From Turritopsis dohrnii (Eukaryota; Cnidaria; Hydrozoa; Anthoathecata; Oceaniidae): a stretch of 64,000 nucleotides of DNA. Both the position numbers and the translations under genes were made by a program. The stretch lies in assembly GCA_027922465.2 (NCBI GenBank), contig BQMF02000265.1, forward strand, positions 124,001 to 188,000, written 5' to 3'. The notes under the pieces were generated by a model. The model did not search any database and was not told the origin of the DNA. It saw nothing but the letters and a program-made list of their open reading frames with translations. Each line of letters starts with the position of its first letter. The stretch's first letter is position 1. Of this stretch, positions 10,639-21,123 are shown in pieces.

Positions 10639-11488
10639 GTGATAGATGGGGGAGCTCTTCTTCATAAAGTTAAGTGGCTACCAGATCAAAGCTTTGAAGA
10701 TATAATTACACAAAATGAAGATTACTTGGTGAAGGCATTTGGGAGGTGCACTGTGGTATTTGATGGATATGACAGCAGAAGCACAAAAGATCACAAACAT
10801 TACATCCGTGGTAGTGGTCTGTCTGAAACAGTTACTGTTGAGCCAAACAGAAAGATTGCACTTTCGCAGAAGGAATTCATGAAGAATGGGCAGAACAAGA
10901 AAATGCTGATTAATCTGCTGTCACAACGTTTGAGAAGAAAAGGTTTTCATATAGAAGTGGCTAAAAGTGATGCAGATACCCTGATTGTTAGAGAAGCGAT
11001 AAGTCATGCAGAAGAAGGAATAGTTGTTGTTCATGCAGATGATGCTGACATATTTTGCATGCTGATGTACCATTACAATATCAACCTACACCATGATGTA
11101 TATTTTAAAACCATGAAGAAGACGGATGGTGTCCGAAAGTGTTGGAAGATCAAAGATGTCACTGAGAAGCATGGTGAAATTATCGCCAAGCATATCCTAT
11201 TCCTACATGCTTGGACCGGCTGTGACACAACGTCGGGAACTTTTGGAATGGGTAAATATCCAAAAATGTTTCTCATATCCAAAAATTTTTCTCTATTCAT
11301 TGTTTTATGTAGCTTGGCGTCATGAGTCCAATGTTCACGATCTACATTTAGTATTCATTATTACATCACTTTGTATATCGAACTTTCAGAAATTAATATT
11401 TCTTAATATTTATTTTTAGGTAAACGATTGGAAAAACCTGAAGGGGGCCTGGGATTGGAGTATATTCTAAAGAGCCAGTTGAGTTGCT
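10639..11488 (+). pseudogene. XPG/FEN1-like nuclease family gene, C-terminal half
   Basis: This continues the gene at 9173-9994 after the insertion. VVFDGYDSRSTKDH, DADTLIVREAISHAEE, VVHADDADIFCMLMYH and FLHAWTGCDTTSGTFGMGK are the acidic and HA.TGCD..S blocks of a PIN/XPG-like nuclease fold, with several aspartates placed as in FEN1-type metal sites. The coding stretch is unbroken to 11251, where GT begins a 168-bp intron (11252-11419, ending TTTTTAG). The next exon resumes GKRLEKPEGG and is cut at 11488 by the Ginger element. A metal-dependent nuclease is inferred; no biochemical role is known to me. Confidence 0.65.
11252..11419 (+). other. Intron in XPG-like gene
   Basis: The donor GGTAAATA and acceptor TATTTTTAG join TTTGGAATGG to GTAAACGATTGG and keep the frame (GMG-KRLEK). 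It is a canonical GT-AG intron of 168 bp, confirming that this gene was never a processed copy. Confidence 0.7.
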
Positions 11489-11707
11489 TGTTGTGCCGTG
11501 TTTTGTAATAAACGGCCCGTTTTGTTATACCTGCCGTGTTTTGTAACAAATTCGGCTCATTTTGTAATACCTGCCGTGTTTTGTAATAAAAAAGGCTCAT
11601 TTTGTAATAAAGGAACTGGCGTGTTTTGTAATAAATTTTTGCCTAGTTTTGTAATAAAGAAAGGCTGCCGCATTTTGTAATAAAGAGTGAGCTCATTTTG
11701 TAATAAT
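11489..11707. repeat. Left TIR array of Ginger copy 1
   Basis: About ten copies of TTTTGTAATA(A) at 20-25 base intervals, alternately preceded by GCCGTG/GCCTAG-type and GGCTCA/GGCCCG-type hexamers. It is inverted relative to 18319-18537. Short open frames across it are artefacts of the repeat. Confidence 0.95.
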
Positions 11708-12092
11708 GCATGTAAACTATAAGACGCAACTACAATACAAAATACTAACTTTTCTTGCTGGATAGTATTTCCAAACTCTCCCGACCGAATGAGCGAAAAG
11801 ATCTGACATACAGCTGTGTTGTGTCCCAGGTCCCACCTAACATTTTGAGGGTCCTTGGTCCCACAACTTTTGAAGATTATGGGATCTTTCTTATTGATCT
11901 TGTTCTTATTCATATGAAGCCACTGCCATTTTTCCCATCCTCCAGTTCTATACAAGATGTCGAAATTTCATCAAAACTATTTCCTGGCCTAAGCGGTACG
12001 TCAAGTCAGCATTGCACCCCTTCTTTTAGTTATGCTAATGAATTACTTATTATATGTCTTTAAAGGCCCTCCTTTTTTTATAAAAACTTACA

Positions 12093-12362
12093 TACCGTAT
12101 TTTCTCTTTTTAGCGCCCCCCTCTTTTAAGCGCCCCCTGTAATAAGCGCCCCTGTTAATCCAAAAATAATTTTATAAGCGCCCCCTATAATAAGCGCCCG
12201 GGCGCTTATTAGAGTTACAATGTTAGAGTCAAAATCCTAGATAAGCGCCCGGGCGCTTATTAGAAACTAGCCAAAACAGTCAGCCAACTGCTTGTAGATC
12301 TTTTCAACGATTTTCGAAAAAACTTTATAAGCGCCCGGGCGCTTAATAGAGGAAATACGGTA
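12093..12362. mobile_element. Tigger/pogo-type MITE with GCGCCC repeats
   Basis: The ends are TACCGTATTTTCTC and its imperfect inverse GAGGAAATACGGTA, with TA at both borders. The interior has several AAGCGCCCGGGCGCTTAT palindromes. The terminus resembles that of the Tigger-like fragment at 15474 (TACCGTAAATCTCC), so it may be mobilised by that family. Related GCGCCC pieces occur at 34899-35128 and 38799-39189. Confidence 0.8.
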
Positions 12363-12523
12363 TTCTTAATCAGACAGACAGACAGCTTCAAAGAAATAAA
12401 AACATCATTCGAATTTCGAATTTCCGTTTCATGAAAAAAAGGTTTTATGTAAAAAGTTTTGTGAGTTAGTTAGCGTCGAGTGTTTAAGAAAGAGACTCAC
12501 AATAAAAAGTCAAGTTAACTACC

Positions 12524-12757
12524 ATGAAGATTTTTATGTATATATCGTTTTTATTGCTTGTTAAAATTTTGTTAGTTTTTACTATCCATTCTGTGGACGA
12601 CGCTGAATATAAAGTGTTGGTAGAATTAGCTAAAGGAACATTCACTAAGCCAGTCAAAGACAAATCCAGAATTGAAAAAAATGCAATCATCAAATTCTGG
12701 CGTTCTAAAGGCAAATTTACTGTTACTGGAGACGTTTTATTGTACCAGGGGAAATAG
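12524..12757 (+). pseudogene. Exon 1 of Ginger copy 1 protein
   Basis: Starts MKIFMYISFLLLVKILLVFT, a hydrophobic segment, followed by DDAEYKVLVELAKGTF and AIIKFWRSKGKFTVTGD, which align with exon 1 of the intact copy (59202-59456). The codon at the exon edge, AAG in the intact copy, is TAG here, placing a stop directly before the GTAAGA donor at 12758. The hydrophobic character is kept although the residues differ, suggesting it mattered before decay. Confidence 0.75.
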
Positions 12758-12813
12758 GTAAGAAATTGCTCAATACATTACCAATAGACCTTTTCATTAA
12801 TTAAGTCACTTTC

Positions 12814-12852
12814 GATGTCTGGGGTCACTTTCGATGTCTGGGGTGCTAGTTA
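12814..12852. repeat. 19-bp tandem duplication
   Basis: The unit CACTTTCGATGTCTGGGGT occurs twice in direct contact inside the intron of the Ginger copy 1 gene. Confidence 0.85.
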
Positions 12853-12922
12853 CGGAGCTACCGTAACTACGGCAGAGTGTTTTACAAATCAGAGCATATA
12901 GTTTAAACTGTATTTTTTTAAG

Positions 12923-14050
12923 GTTGTGAAAAAAGCGATGTTAAAACCATTATCAAAGATACCTTCCATAAAAGTAAGTCCGGAGGATACAAAAAAATCT
13001 ACACGAGAGCAATGGACGGATATGCTGGACTGAGTCAAAAAAAAATTTTGAAGACTATAATGAATGATAAAGACTTACGGAAATTTAATGTAAAATTTAC
13101 CAACAAAGCTATTCCCCGACCAGTGCGTGCTAAAGAAATACAAGAACAGCATCAGATTGACTTGGTAAATATGAAAGGAACTTCTGTAAATTATCAACTT
13201 ACAAATACATCCTATCATTGCTTGATGTATTTTCAAGGTTTCACTGGTTGTGTCCTCTAGAGAGCAAGCACAGTATTGGAATAAAATGAAAACTTAAAGA
13301 AATTTATTCGGTTCACGGTTTGCCTATGCGAATGCAAAGTGACAATGGCGCGGAATTTAAAAAACATGTTAAAAGCTTTTGCGAAAAATGTAAGATAAAA
13401 ATGATTAGATGTTGTCCGTATCACCCCCAGGCTCAGGGAAAAGTTGAACGTTCCCATCGTGTTTTACGTCAAAAAATTCATTATGATATGATGAACAGGG
13501 GAAAGCACGGAGTTAACTGGGTGAAAGAGTTACCGGAATATGCGAAGTGCTTAAACAATGAAAAGAGAGAAGAATTGGCATGGAAAAGTCCGTTTGAAAT
13601 CTATTACGGTAGGAAATCAAACGAACTTATTAGCGCAGGTTTAAAATCTGACGGACAAATTTTGACACAATCGACAAGCAATCCAAAGAATTCCGATTTT
13701 TTACTACATCTAAAAACATCAAAACCTTGGAGAAAAAAAAGCAAAAGAAGCATCAAATAAACTTGATGAAAGAATGAAGAAATATAATGCCAAAAGACAC
13801 TCTTATAAGGTATACCAAAAAGGCACAAAAGTATTCGTTCGATGTAAAAAGCAGAAAGGTGGAAAAAAAGTCTATGAAGCACGCCATTAAGATTGGAACG
13901 GTTATTAAATGCTACAAAAACAATGCAAATTATGATATTCAATTAGATGGACCAGAATCATCCGTAATGACAAATATTAGTGTTGAGGATTTAGCAGACT
14001 GTCCAGTAAGTGGAAGAAATGAAAAGAAACAAGAGGCCCACAGGCCTTAA
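12923..14050 (+). pseudogene. Integrase part of exon 2, Ginger copy 1
   Basis: After a TTTTTTTAAG acceptor come GGYKKIYTRAMDGYAGLSQ and KFTNKAIPRPVRAKEIQEQH, with QIDLV (first catalytic Asp). A damaged stretch at about 13190-13310 has lost bases. Then QSDNGAEFKKHVKSF (second Asp) and YHPQAQGKVERSHRVLR (catalytic Glu) follow, then WKSPFEIYYGRKSNE and an SH3-like tail to 14050. At least four frame breaks (after 12930, near 13190, 13740 and 13780). No HHCC zinc residues are visible before the first Asp. Confidence 0.85.
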
Positions 14051-14377
14051 GGTCAGCGCAAATTGGATGCTTAAAATATCACACGAATACAGCTTGCGAC
14101 AAAGAAACCTGCATTTCTAAAATACAGCTTGATTAGCTACTGGAAAGCACATAACGGTTGGTGGGCACGCGAATCGAAAATGCAAATTTACTCGCCTTAC
14201 AGGGGGTGTAAAATCCACTATGATGAAAGGATTCCCAAATATTTTTAAAATGCAAAAAATTTAAATTGACCGTGGTGATGCCGTGTTCCGCAGTAGTATG
14301 GAATAGGCCAAATGTCGAATGAATGATAACCGGAGAAACCTGATCTTTCATGCAGATTATTTTTTCTAACATTGATA

Positions 14378-14478
14378 GCCGATCTATATACCATCAAGCC
14401 GATCTATATACCATCAAGCCGATCTATATACCATCAAGCCGATCTATATACCATCAAGCCGATCTATATACCATCAAG
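14378..14478. repeat. 20-bp tandem repeat, five units
   Basis: GCCGATCTATATACCATCAA is repeated five times without visible change. Perfect identity suggests a recent expansion. Confidence 0.95.
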
Positions 14479-15473
14479 ACCAAAAACCCAAATGCTTAGG
14501 AGGCGAATGACAAATCGATCATAACGTATTATATGCGCATATTATTTTCCAATAAATTCATTGAACCGCAGTCGTCTTAGCTCAAAGGTCAAGGACAAAT
14601 TCATCAAAAACATGGAAGCTAAGAATAAGTAATCGGTAAACGTCTTAATAGAAGATCTCCCTGCGTTTCCAAGACAATTAAATCCTTCTCCTTATAAGCC
14701 GAAAGATTTTTCCGTAAGCGTAGGAACCATATGGTTATACGTTATGCATTAACAGAAATCATATGGGCAAGAAAACAACTGCAGCAACTTTGTTACTTTA
14801 ATCGATTTTATTTCAACTTCAAATTTCAGTTACTAGTTGGACTTTCCAGCTTTACGTGCTTACAGCCTTACGTGCTTGGTTAGTCACGCAAGTGAGTTTT
14901 CGTGTCTACCAATTTAGTGAAGATCTAGTGCCAAGCAGTTGCTGATTACTAAAAATAAAAGTGTAAACAGTTATATAACTGCACAAATTACCAACAAATG
15001 CCCATTTAACAAAATGCTGACCTTAAAGAAACTTGCATACAGAGTCATAATTTTAACTTGAAATACTCAAAGCACCATTATACTTGAAAGGAAAATAATT
15101 GCTGAATTTCTCTATTTAGGGTGTGGGTAGAGGAGTGAGTCAAAAATGGTCATTTTCAATTTACCATCCGCAATAAGGTAAAATGAATTTTCATTCATGG
15201 AAATTCATCAGAAAATTTTTCTTCTTATCTGGTTAAAAAATATCTGAAATAATTCTTATTATATTTTGTAATTATTACAAGAGCCAGATGGCGCAAAACG
15301 GTAGCAGCAATTGTACTTAAAGTTATGAAAAGTTACTACAAAGTTCTTTGAGGCTTGTTTTTTTGATATCTCACTGGTGGAAAACAGGCAATAAATATGT
15401 TAAAGTGATAAGTTAGTGTAAAAGGGGTCTAATCATAAACCACCAGAAATTAATTTATTAAAGAAAAAAGAAT

Positions 15474-16051
15474 TACCGTAAATCTCCGATTATAAGCCCC
15501 CCCCCCCCCCCCCCCCCCCAAATATAGGCCCACCAAAATCAGATGTGCACAAGGCCCAACAAACCGATGAAGTCAAGCGACTATTGCAGAAAAAGAACAC
15601 AGTTCTCGTCAACGTACCACCAGGGTGCACCAGCCGTGTGCAACCGCTTGATGTTGTTCTGAATAAGCCATTTAAAAATCTCGTTAGAGAACAGTTTGAA
15701 AAACATCTTGACGAGAATTTAAACGATTATGTTGAGGGAAAACTCACAGCGTCCAAACGGAGAATTCTAACTACAAAATGGGTTGCGATTGCATGGGAAA
15801 AACTAATGCAAGACAAAGAGATGGTTATTCGTTCGTTCAAAAAATGTGGAATTACCACAAACGTTGACGGATCCGAAAATGATAAAGTAAACATACGGGG
15901 TATGGAAGGGTACACAATGCCGTTACCTGAAGGAGAGTATCATCTGATAAGTGAGGATGAAGACGATGCATCTAGTGACAGTGAAATCGACGATGAAGAA
16001 GACTTAGAAGATGGGGAGTACGAGCTTGATGATGATGACAATGAACAATGA
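15474..16051 (+). pseudogene. Tigger/pogo-like transposase C-terminal part
   Basis: A terminus TACCGTAAATCTCCGATTAT followed by a run of 23 C (15497-15519) leads into a frame beginning near 15545. NVPPGCTSRVQPLDVVLNKP and FKNLVREQFEKHLDEN are the DDE_1 segment with the third catalytic position (QPLD). A WVAIAWEKL helix and a strongly acidic tail (SEDEDDASSDSEIDDEEDLE) close it. The DNA-binding half and the first two catalytic aspartates are missing, so the left end has been joined to the 3' half by internal deletion. No right terminus was found. Confidence 0.75.
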
Positions 16052-16855
16052 AAAATATTTTATATTGTACGTTTTTAAACGCTATACAAAATATATGATT
16101 GTTGTTGTTAACACAAATGTTGTTCCGTGTATAAACCAAAAATGAATTCAAACAAATAACTGCCTTCTAGATCTTTGAAAGTCATAATACACAAAACAGT
16201 GTTGTAGCTAGAAACGAGGTAATAAGAAGTTTTGAACTGAAAGTCGTATATTTTGTTGGCAAGCAATCCTTTAATAAGGATCATTTCCATTCTTATAAAT
16301 GCGAAACATCAATTTTCCCAATTCGTTTTACAGGAACTTTTTGGTATTTAAAATTTCAGTTTATAATGAAGTGCTTACAGGGCATAATGTAATAAAATTG
16401 AAAAATTCAGCAAGGTAAAAAGGAAAATATAATTGCACAACTTACATATAATAAATAATCTATGCAACTTGCCTAACTTTTTCTTTCTCCTTAATAAATT
16501 TGTCTCCTGTCAAATACATGGGATACGTCGTTGTAAACGTCTCGATTCAATATACTTCAAGTAATGTTGTTTTTATATTATCTGCAAAAGACTAATTCGA
16601 CTGATTCTTGCTCCTTGTTGACATCAAGTTTTAGCAGCGTTTCGCTCCCAGAATACACTACATCAAAGTTAAGGGTGGGAAAAGGCGCATTGAAATGAAT
16701 AATTTATTTATTCATTTAAGTGAAGTGAACTCTGTAAATGTAGTGCTTTAAACTTTCCGAGTTTATACTGCAAAATTGAAAGTTACCAATAATGGGCGTT
16801 AAAGCGGGCGTAAAGTACTGTAGCATTACACACTGACTGACAGACACGGGTAAAT

Positions 16856-17892
16856 GAAAGATCAGCTACCTCACGGCGCTGACCAAAAACGTAAAAAGGT
16901 GCATCCTTTGCTGATATCATTGACTCACGACGATCGGCTGCAAAGCTTAACAGATCAGGGTTATGATTTAGTTTATGACCCACCCGGTGATGGAAATTGC
17001 CAGTTCTCAGCATTAGCTTTTGCTTTATCTCGTGCTAATATACACAGGTCAGCAGAAACTTTGAGAGAAGATGTTTTCAATTATTTAGTAGTCCATGATC
17101 GGTTACCTGATGGTTACCCTTTAGAAATGTTTATGGATATGTCCTGGAACGATTGCGTAAATGAAATGGGTAGAGAGGGAACATACGGCGATGAAATCAC
17201 CCTGGAGGGCAGTTTCAAACATTTACAATGTAGAAATTGAAATAGCCTCTACTCTTGGGTCAGAAGGATTTAGAAGAATTGTTCCAGATCATTCACATCC
17301 GTTACTTAGAGTAACTCTTGGACATTTTGCTGAAAATGAAGGTTTTAATTATGTTCTGCTCGATGGCAATAAGAGGGTTAGAGAATCTGAAACTGAAAGT
17401 GAATTAAGCAGTGGTAAAAACATTGATCAAAGAAACCGTGCTTTAGAACATGACGATAATTTAAATGAAGATAGATCCCCTGAAACGGAAGAAAGTAGTG
17501 TCAGTTATTTGCAGTGGTTACCATCGGAACTATTAGAAAAATTATTTCTCTTAGCTTTGGCTCAGTCGGACTACACCTTTCCTCACCACGTGTGTTGGAC
17601 TTTCGAAAATGCAATTACAGCGATTCCAAGGCTAAATGATTATACGCAAAAAGCTTTGGGTTTTCTTCCTAGAATATACATAAGCAATGATAGTTTGCTT
17701 GGAAAAGAGCCATCTGGAGAACTTCGTGTGAATGTTAAACGTTTATGTCAGACATACGGTGTACACAGTGGGATTATTAGTGAGGTTAGGCGGATTATTC
17801 AGTGCGCTCCGTGGCATTACGCTTGGTTATTGTTAGTAGCAGAAGCCCATGGCTGGTACATTGTAAAAAACATTAACTGGAAAAAGAAATAA
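16856..17892 (+). pseudogene. OTU and C-terminal domains of Ginger copy 1
   Basis: HPLLISLTHDDRLQSLTDQG leads into DPPGDGNCQFSALAFAL, the OTU Asp/Cys motif. A one-base insertion near 17208 shifts the frame, which continues to the stop at 17890. The position of the OTU histidine reads FNYVLLDG here but FHYVVLNG in the intact copy, so the catalytic His is replaced by Asn. A C-terminal LPSELLEKLFLLAL segment resembles the start of an F-box, and the protein ends HGWYIVKNINWKKK. Confidence 0.85.
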
Positions 17893-18147
17893 CCGATGAA
17901 AAAAACTGTTATGATTAATTAAAGTTGTTGGTTATTTAAAATAACAACATAGTTTTTGAGTTTTGTTGGACTTTTATGTTTTAACAAATATTGCAGCCCA
18001 TGGCTGGTAAATTGCAACAACATACGCTGGAAAAAGAAATAACCGATGATAAAAACTGTTACATTTAGTTAAAATTGTTGGAAATTCAAAATAACGACAT
18101 AATTGTTGAGCTTTGTTGCACTTTTATGTTTTGACAAATGTTGTAGT
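17843..18147. repeat. Tandem duplication of gene 3' end, about 150 bp
   Basis: GCCCATGGCTGGTA through the stop codon and about 100 bp of 3' sequence occurs twice in direct order, with modest divergence. The second copy encodes only the last few residues. Confidence 0.8.
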
Positions 18148-18318
18148 TAAGAGTTTTAAGAATACATCGTTTTAAGTATTTTTATGAGTTACACATTCAT
18201 TAGAGGATATGCATGTTTCATCCCTAGTCTCATTCCAGTATTATAGTCTCATTCATGTGTTATAGTGTTATAGTGTTATGTAAATAGTCTCGCCTTAATT
18301 AAATTTTAAAAAAGTGGA

Positions 18319-18537
18319 ATTATTACAAAATGAGCTCACTCTTTATTACAAAATGCGGCAGCCTTTCTTTATTACAAAACTAGGCAAAAATTTATTACAA
18401 AACACGCCAGTTCCTTTATTACAAAATCAGCCGTTTTTATTACAAAACACGGCAGGTATTACAAAATGAGCCGAATTTGTTACAAAACACGGCAGGTATT
18501 ACAAAACGAGCCGCTTATTACAAAACACGGCACAACA
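18319..18537. repeat. Right TIR array of Ginger copy 1
   Basis: Inverse of 11489-11707: TATTACAAAA motifs at regular spacing ending CACGGCACAACA. No individual array unit is long or conserved enough to suggest a CRISPR. Confidence 0.95.
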
Positions 18538-18579
18538 TATGCAACAAATCGATTTAAAAATAAAACGTTCCAAAATGTT

Positions 18580-19390
18580 GAGGCCCGGAAAACCCGAGTT
18601 ATGAAATCGAGTTATAAAGTCGAGTTATGAACTATGACGTCATAATTCGAGTATTAACTCGACATTTTTAATTTTCTATATTCTTTCGAGTTAATAACTC
18701 GAAAATATAATTGTCGCTTTTACAACTCGAGTTATTAACTCGAAATGAAAAAAGTCAAATTTTGAATTCGAGTTAATAACTCGAAGTTAATTTTTCAAAT
18801 AAATCAAATGGAGTTACTATCTCGATAGTATTATATTGCTTTAAAGGAATCGAGTTATTAAAGTTTTCAAAAATTTCTTACGATTTATCGTATGTGCTTG
18901 ATTTTCAGAATATTTTTCAAATATGGCAAGGGATATTTTCGAAAGTTCACTGGGAATGGTGTGAGTTTCTAAAAAAAGGCCAAGTAGGCCAAATTTGAGG
19001 CAAATTTTGAAAATCGTTCAATTTTAACGAAAATTTAATAGTGGAACAAGTTTGTACTGCTGATTTCAAATATGAAGGTCAAATTGTGGATAAGGTCAAA
19101 TTAGGCCAAATTTGGACCAAATTTTGAAAATTGTTCAACTGTAATGAAGATTTAATAGAGGAATAACTTTGTACTGCTGATTTCGAATTTGAAGGTCAAC
19201 TTGTGCATAAGGCCAAATTAGGCCAAATTTGGACCAAATTTTGAAAATTGTTCAACTGTAATGAAGATTTAATAGAGGAATAACTTTGTACTGTTGATTT
19301 TGAATTTGAAGATCGACTTGTGCATAAGGCCAAATTAGGCCAAATTTGGACCAAGTTTTGAAAATTGTTCAATTCTTATGAAAATTTGCA
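18580..19390. repeat. Left TIR: TCGAGTTA palindromes and 118-bp tandem repeats
   Basis: The outer 200 bases contain repeated palindromes of the type TCGAGTTAATAACTCGA, and a CRE-like TGACGTCA. The inner part has about three direct repeats of a 118-bp unit with GGCCAAATTTGGACCAAATT. The right TIR (22785-23449) has the same order with about two units. Confidence 0.9.
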
Positions 19391-19772
19391 CACAGAGCAA
19401 TTTTATAGCGCAAGTTTTGATTTACATTAGTGCAGAAATGGCATCAAAATTAATCAGTTGAGCAAGTCGATGAATATGTTAATCCTAATGATATGCTGTC
19501 CTGATAATATTTTTAACTACAGCTGTATCATGTCACCTCTGACATATTTTTCTATTGATCTTACTCTTGCTGTATTGTGATAGCTGAAAACTCCAAGATA
19601 AAAAGTTGCCGAAGTGAGAAAATAGATTCTATATTTCTATATGAATTTAATTTAGGTGTTAAGACTGTTGTTTCGCACGTGCAATTTATAATCTTGAGGT
19701 AAAATCATTTTAATTCTAAAAGATTGTTTGTTTGTCGAAATATTACTATATGTGATTTTTGTATCAGCAAAG

Positions 19773-21123
19773 ATGGATGAGAAATTTGAAACTACCTTTT
19801 CTAGACTCAAGAATAACAAATTTCGGAAAGTATTTGCGTCATTTTCAGTTACCGAAAAAACTTCTCTTCCCAAAGAAGATCAAGACAAAAAGAGATTTAG
19901 TTTTTTATACAAGTAAGTTTTCACATTTTAATGAATGTCATATATTTCTAAGTGGGGTAAAATTTCACGAAATATTCTAACCATCATGACTATCATCCCG
20001 TAAATTTCCTGGTTTGAACAATGATATCAGAAGTTGAGATGCCGCAAAAAATGAATAACCATCGATTTTGTCGTTATATAATTTGTTTTTTAGAAAATGG
20101 CTTTTGAAGCATCACCCAGACAAAACAAATGACGTAGACGAAGCAGATATGTTCATAATAAAAGAATTCGGAAACGTATTTCTTTCAAAACATGTAAGTA
20201 AAGGTTGACGTCATGTTGAAACTCTAAATGAATTTTGATAATAGTTACACATTTTCCAAAAAAGAAAACGTTGTCTCTTTGACCTTGAATCGAAGCAAAT
20301 TTAACATGAAGTCTAAATCTTCTTAAGTATGATAAAAGATGGCTATGTATGGTTGAATGGAGTAAGATATGTAAAGCTACATACGATATTCCCCAATCAT
20401 CCTGTGAAGAATTTAAAGACTTATCAAAAAATGTTGGCGATATACTAACTATGATAAACGACATAAATGTAATGGCCGAAGATGTGGATTGTTTGGATCG
20501 TTTTTCAAGCACCGTTGTAGACGCATGGTATGCAATACAGAAATTTGTCGACTTCGCTGCGACAAGGAAACATTTAATGGACAACGGATTTTGCACTAGG
20601 TAAACATGTTCTCCATTGTTTCATTAGTTTATTACTGAAAAGTTCCCGAAAAATTAGTGTTTCTAGAGCTGATTTGTTTTCGTTATTTAACATGAACTTG
20701 TTCACATCTCTTGGCACTTTACTTCTAACAGATCCAATCAAAACTATCGACGATGTGAAAGAAAGGCACTGATAGGGTTTCATTCGTTTAGTGGCAATGA
20801 TTATATATCTGCCTTTTTCCGTAAAGGCAAGAAGTGCAGCTGGAAGGTGATGACAAAGAATGACAGATTTCTTCAAGCTTTTTCGGAATTCGGAAACACA
20901 TATGAATTAGATTCAGGTGTTGTTGGTACGTTGGAGGAATATGGAAGTTTGATGGGAGCATCCAATGGATTGACCAACCCTTTCCTGAAAACATTGCTGA
21001 TTTATTGATAGATGATACAGAGGAAGCCGAAGCCCAGGATGGCTTCAATGAATCAGGCGGTGATAGTGACGACAGCTTTGGGAGTGATATGGAAAGTGAT
21101 GCGGATGATGAATTATTTGACTG
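19773..21123 (+). pseudogene. Spliced XPG-like family gene inside the Mutator-type element
   Basis: Four exons can be joined in frame with GT-AG borders: 19773-19912, 20094-20193, 20328-20599 and 20732-21123. Exon 2 reads YKKWLLKHHPDKTNDVDEAD. Exon 3 is helical. Exon 4 contains RKALIGFHSFSGNDYISAFF and RKGKKCSWKVM, matching the HA..G.D..S.F..KGK block of a cnidarian XPG/FEN1-like protein family as I recall it. A deletion near 20930 shifts the frame; the acidic end (DDSFGSDMESDADDELFD) is then read to TGA 21121. The upstream nuclease core with its acidic residues is absent. Confidence 0.55.

Larger units (their letters stand above)
14051..16855. other. Foreign 2.8-kb segment inside Ginger copy 1
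   Basis: In the intact copy the SH3-like region runs straight into the OTU domain. Here 2.8 kb intervene, holding a five-unit 20-bp satellite (14378-14478), AT-rich sequence and a Tigger-like fragment (15474-16051). I cannot find one pair of termini for the whole segment, so it may be several insertions. Apart from the listed items I see no genes in 14479-15473 or 16052-16855. Confidence 0.6.
11489..18537 (+). mobile_element. Ginger-like integrase/OTU transposon, copy 1 (decayed, 7.0 kb)
   Basis: It is bounded by inverted arrays of TTTTGTAATA motifs (11489-11707 and 18319-18537) that start TGTTGTGCCG, the same termini as the intact copy at 58590-63192. It contains the same two-exon integrase-OTU gene, broken by stops, frameshifts and a 2.8-kb foreign segment (about 14051-16855). 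The five bases next to each end (TTGCT / TATGC) are not identical, so no target duplication survives, or an end was rearranged. Ginger elements are cut-and-paste transposons with Gypsy-like integrases, some with OTU domains (established). The 5-bp duplication here differs from the 4-bp CCGG I recall for Ginger1. Confidence 0.85.

Noticed and set aside
11489..11707. CRISPR-like regularly spaced repeats (also 18319-18537, 58590-58809, 62974-63192)
   Set aside because: Units are only about 10 bases with variable short gaps, the arrays occur as inverted pairs at element ends, and the DNA is eukaryotic. They are TIRs.
20094..20193. J-domain (HPD motif) in exon 2 of the Mutator cargo gene
   Set aside because: KHHPDKTND looks like the DnaJ HPD motif, but flanking helices do not match well and the exon is only 33 residues.
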